From Nitrospira sp. (lineage in GTDB: Bacteria > Nitrospirota > Nitrospiria > Nitrospirales > Nitrospiraceae): a stretch of 24,432 nucleotides of DNA. Shown one piece after another: positions 23,488-24,432 of this stretch. The position numbers were made by a program, and so were the translations under genes. The notes under the pieces were generated by a model, which ran no database searches, had not been told where the DNA came from, and worked only from the letters and a program-made list of their open reading frames with translations. The number at the start of each line of letters is the position of its first letter. Positions within the stretch are counted from its first letter, which is position 1. The stretch spans positions 1 to 24,432 of the forward strand of contig JAJFBJ010000076.1 of assembly GCA_020697375.1 (NCBI GenBank), given 5' to 3'.

Positions 23488-23516
23488 TTGACAATGGCAC
23501 ACGTGGCAAATAAAAT
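23488..23516 (+). promoter_or_regulatory. Near-consensus promoter of tRNA-tuf operon
   Basis: A perfect TTGACA (23488-23493) and TAAAAT (23511-23516, five of six) are separated by 17 nt. This is the strongest sigma70-type promoter in the window, fitting stable-RNA expression. The start point would be near 23523, about 175 nt before tRNA-Tyr. Confidence 0.7.
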
Positions 23517-23606
23517 CGGCTGCTTTCAAAGCTAGGCCAAATCCTCATTTCAGCAGCATTCCAGATCTCCGGTTCTCGCTGGGAAGCTGTGCATGGTGGG
23601 GCTTAC

Positions 23607-23633
23607 TTTCATTCTCAGATTCAAAGAATGAAA
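23607..23633 (+). other. 9-bp leader hairpin in the tRNA operon leader
   Basis: TTTCATTCT (23607-23615) and AGAATGAAA (23625-23633) pair perfectly around a 9-nt loop. Just after it, AACCG-TTC-CGGTT can form a second small hairpin. Both lie between the promoter and tRNA-Tyr and may be processing signals or regulatory leader structure. Confidence 0.45.
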
Positions 23634-23697
23634 CCGTTCCGGTTAAGAATTTGACCGGGTTGATGCTGTTTGTTTGAGTTGAATCGACGTATCGGAC

Positions 23698-23783
23698 GGG
23701 CAGGTACCCAAGTGGACAAAGGGGGCAGACTGTAAATCTGCTGCCTTATGGCTTCCAAGGTTCGAATCCTTGCCTGCCCACCA
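23698..23783 (+). tRNA. tRNA-Tyr(GTA)
   Basis: The 86-nt gene has acceptor arms GGGCAGG and CCTGCCC, discriminator A, an encoded CCA, an anticodon loop CTGTAAA with GTA at 23732-23734, a long variable arm as expected for class II tRNA-Tyr, and a T-loop GGTTCGAATCC. It is the first tRNA of the operon. Confidence 0.97.
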
Positions 23784-23921
23784 AACGAGCCAGTTCTACC
23801 CCGAGCACGTACAAAGGGCGTGCGATGGATATAGAAGATGATCTAGATGTATGGGATGTGACGGTGCCTTGGCTTGTTTGAGGCAAGAAGGCCGGCACGT
23901 TGTGAAGTTGGCGGACCATGG

Positions 23922-23996
23922 GCGGGCGTAGCTCAGTGGTAGAGTTCCAGCCTTCCAAGCTGGCTGTCGTGGGTTCAAATCCCATCGCCCGCTCCA
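23922..23996 (+). tRNA. tRNA-Gly(TCC)
   Basis: The 75-nt gene has acceptor arms GCGGGCG and CGCCCGC, discriminator T, an encoded CCA, and an anticodon stem CCAGC/GCTGG around CTTCCAA with TCC at 23954-23956. The T-arm reads GGGTTCAAATCCC. It lies 138 nt after tRNA-Tyr, a long spacer for co-transcribed tRNAs. Confidence 0.97.
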
Positions 23997-24064
23997 AACC
24001 GAACGCACTCAACTCAGGGTGCTGCCAAGAGGATGCGCGAGTGGATAGATTTTATGAATTGATG

Positions 24065-24140
24065 GCCCACGTAGCTCAGTTGGCAGAGCACGTCCTTGGT
24101 AAGGACGAGGTCACGCGTTCGATTCGCGTCGTGGGCTCCA
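24065..24140 (+). tRNA. tRNA-Thr(GGT)
   Basis: The 76-nt gene has acceptor arms GCCCACG and CGTGGGC, discriminator T, an encoded CCA, and an anticodon stem CGTCC/GGACG around TTGGTAA with GGT at 24098-24100. It lies 68 nt after tRNA-Gly and 148 nt before tuf. Confidence 0.97.
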
Positions 24141-24288
24141 TACCATGCTTGACCAGATCGGGAGCCGATATGATGGCTCTTGGCGATAGGATAAGCGCCG
24201 CAGTCTTGTGGCCTTTCATTCGGGATGAAGATCTCGACCTGGAGCGCTAAGCAAGGAGCGCGTGTGTTTTTGAGAAAAGGAGTGAATC

Positions 24289-24432
24289 ATGGCGAAGGCG
24301 AAATTTGAGCGACGAAAGCCCCACGTGAACATCGGGACGATCGGGCACGTGGACCATGGGAAGACGACGCTGACGAGTGCGCTGACCAAGATCTGCTCGG
24401 AGCGGGGCATGGCGAAGTTTATCAGTTACGAC
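24289..24432 (+). CDS. tuf: Elongation factor Tu, N-terminal 48 residues
   Basis: The reading frame runs off the right edge of the window. The visible start [20 protein letters not shown] is unmistakable EF-Tu, with the P-loop GHVDHGKT (residues 19-26) and the beginning of switch I (ending FISYD). EF-Tu is the GTPase that delivers aminoacyl-tRNA to the ribosome. An AAAGGAG site lies about 8 nt before the ATG. It follows tRNA-Tyr, -Gly and -Thr, the same context as E. coli tufB. Confidence 0.97.
   Translation, partial: MAKAKFERRKPHVNIGTIGHVDHGKTTLTSALTKICSERGMAKFISYD

Noticed and set aside
23918..24250. 110-codon frame across tRNA-Gly and tRNA-Thr
   Set aside because: It covers two structured tRNA genes and only its last 26 codons could be independent.
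1..24432. CRISPR arrays, insertion sequences, prophage or integrase genes
   Set aside because: No regularly spaced repeat array, transposase, integrase or phage gene was seen; the GldA/F/G-like proteins alone are not evidence of gliding motility.

Overview
The window looks like chromosomal DNA from a diderm (Gram-negative-type) bacterium. The likeliest source is a member of the Nitrospirota close to Nitrospira. That assignment rests on the mix of lipoproteins, BON/YtxH stress proteins, a DUF4403 protein, a GldAFG-like ABC system, HEAT-repeat proteins and the N-terminus of EF-Tu. It is an inference from recalled gene content, not a database match. Many short proteins carry lipoboxes ([L][SV][AG]C), so an outer membrane and a Lol-type lipoprotein pathway are expected. 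No insertion sequence, prophage, CRISPR array or rRNA was seen.

Left part (1-3566, all on the minus strand): an envelope and stress block. Reading in the direction of transcription it holds a YtxH-family membrane protein, a BON-domain lipoprotein, a DUF4403 lipoprotein, a hemerythrin HHE protein, and the N-terminal part of a lipoprotein that runs off the left edge. The two long non-coding stretches (875-1220 and 3567-3879) share a short dyad of the form YTAGG-N6-CCYAG. This may be a binding site that co-regulates the hemerythrin gene, the YtxH/BON pair and the divergent MFS pair.

3880-6628 (plus): two tandem paralogous MFS_3 (EntS-like) exporters. 6759-7178 (minus): a small lipoprotein with a duplicated two-cysteine motif. 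7259-11896 (minus): a four-gene operon of ABC ATPase, ABC-2 permease, GldG-like protein and DUF4340 protein, with a good sigma70-type promoter and a palindrome at the likely transcription start.

12171-15465 (plus): a small exported protein, a YajG-like lipoprotein, an RlpA lytic transglycosylase lipoprotein, a small basic protein and a soluble HEAT-repeat protein. 15399-20262 (minus): an apparent operon of an unknown 278-aa protein, alpha-glucan phosphorylase, an exported HEAT-repeat protein and a small membrane-anchored coiled-coil protein. The last gene meets the plus-strand HEAT gene tail to tail at a run of seven T.

20436-23461 (plus): a UvrD/PcrA-type helicase followed by an exported protein with an HExxH motif, probably a zinc metallopeptidase. 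23698-24432 (plus): tRNA-Tyr(GTA), tRNA-Gly(TCC), tRNA-Thr(GGT) and the start of tuf. These are the same tRNA species in the same order as in the E. coli tufB operon, behind a near-consensus promoter. Most of the window is ordinary core and envelope biology. The best candidates for something undescribed are the phosphorylase/HEAT/278-aa operon, the putative metallopeptidase, the duplicated-cysteine lipoprotein and the shared dyad motif.
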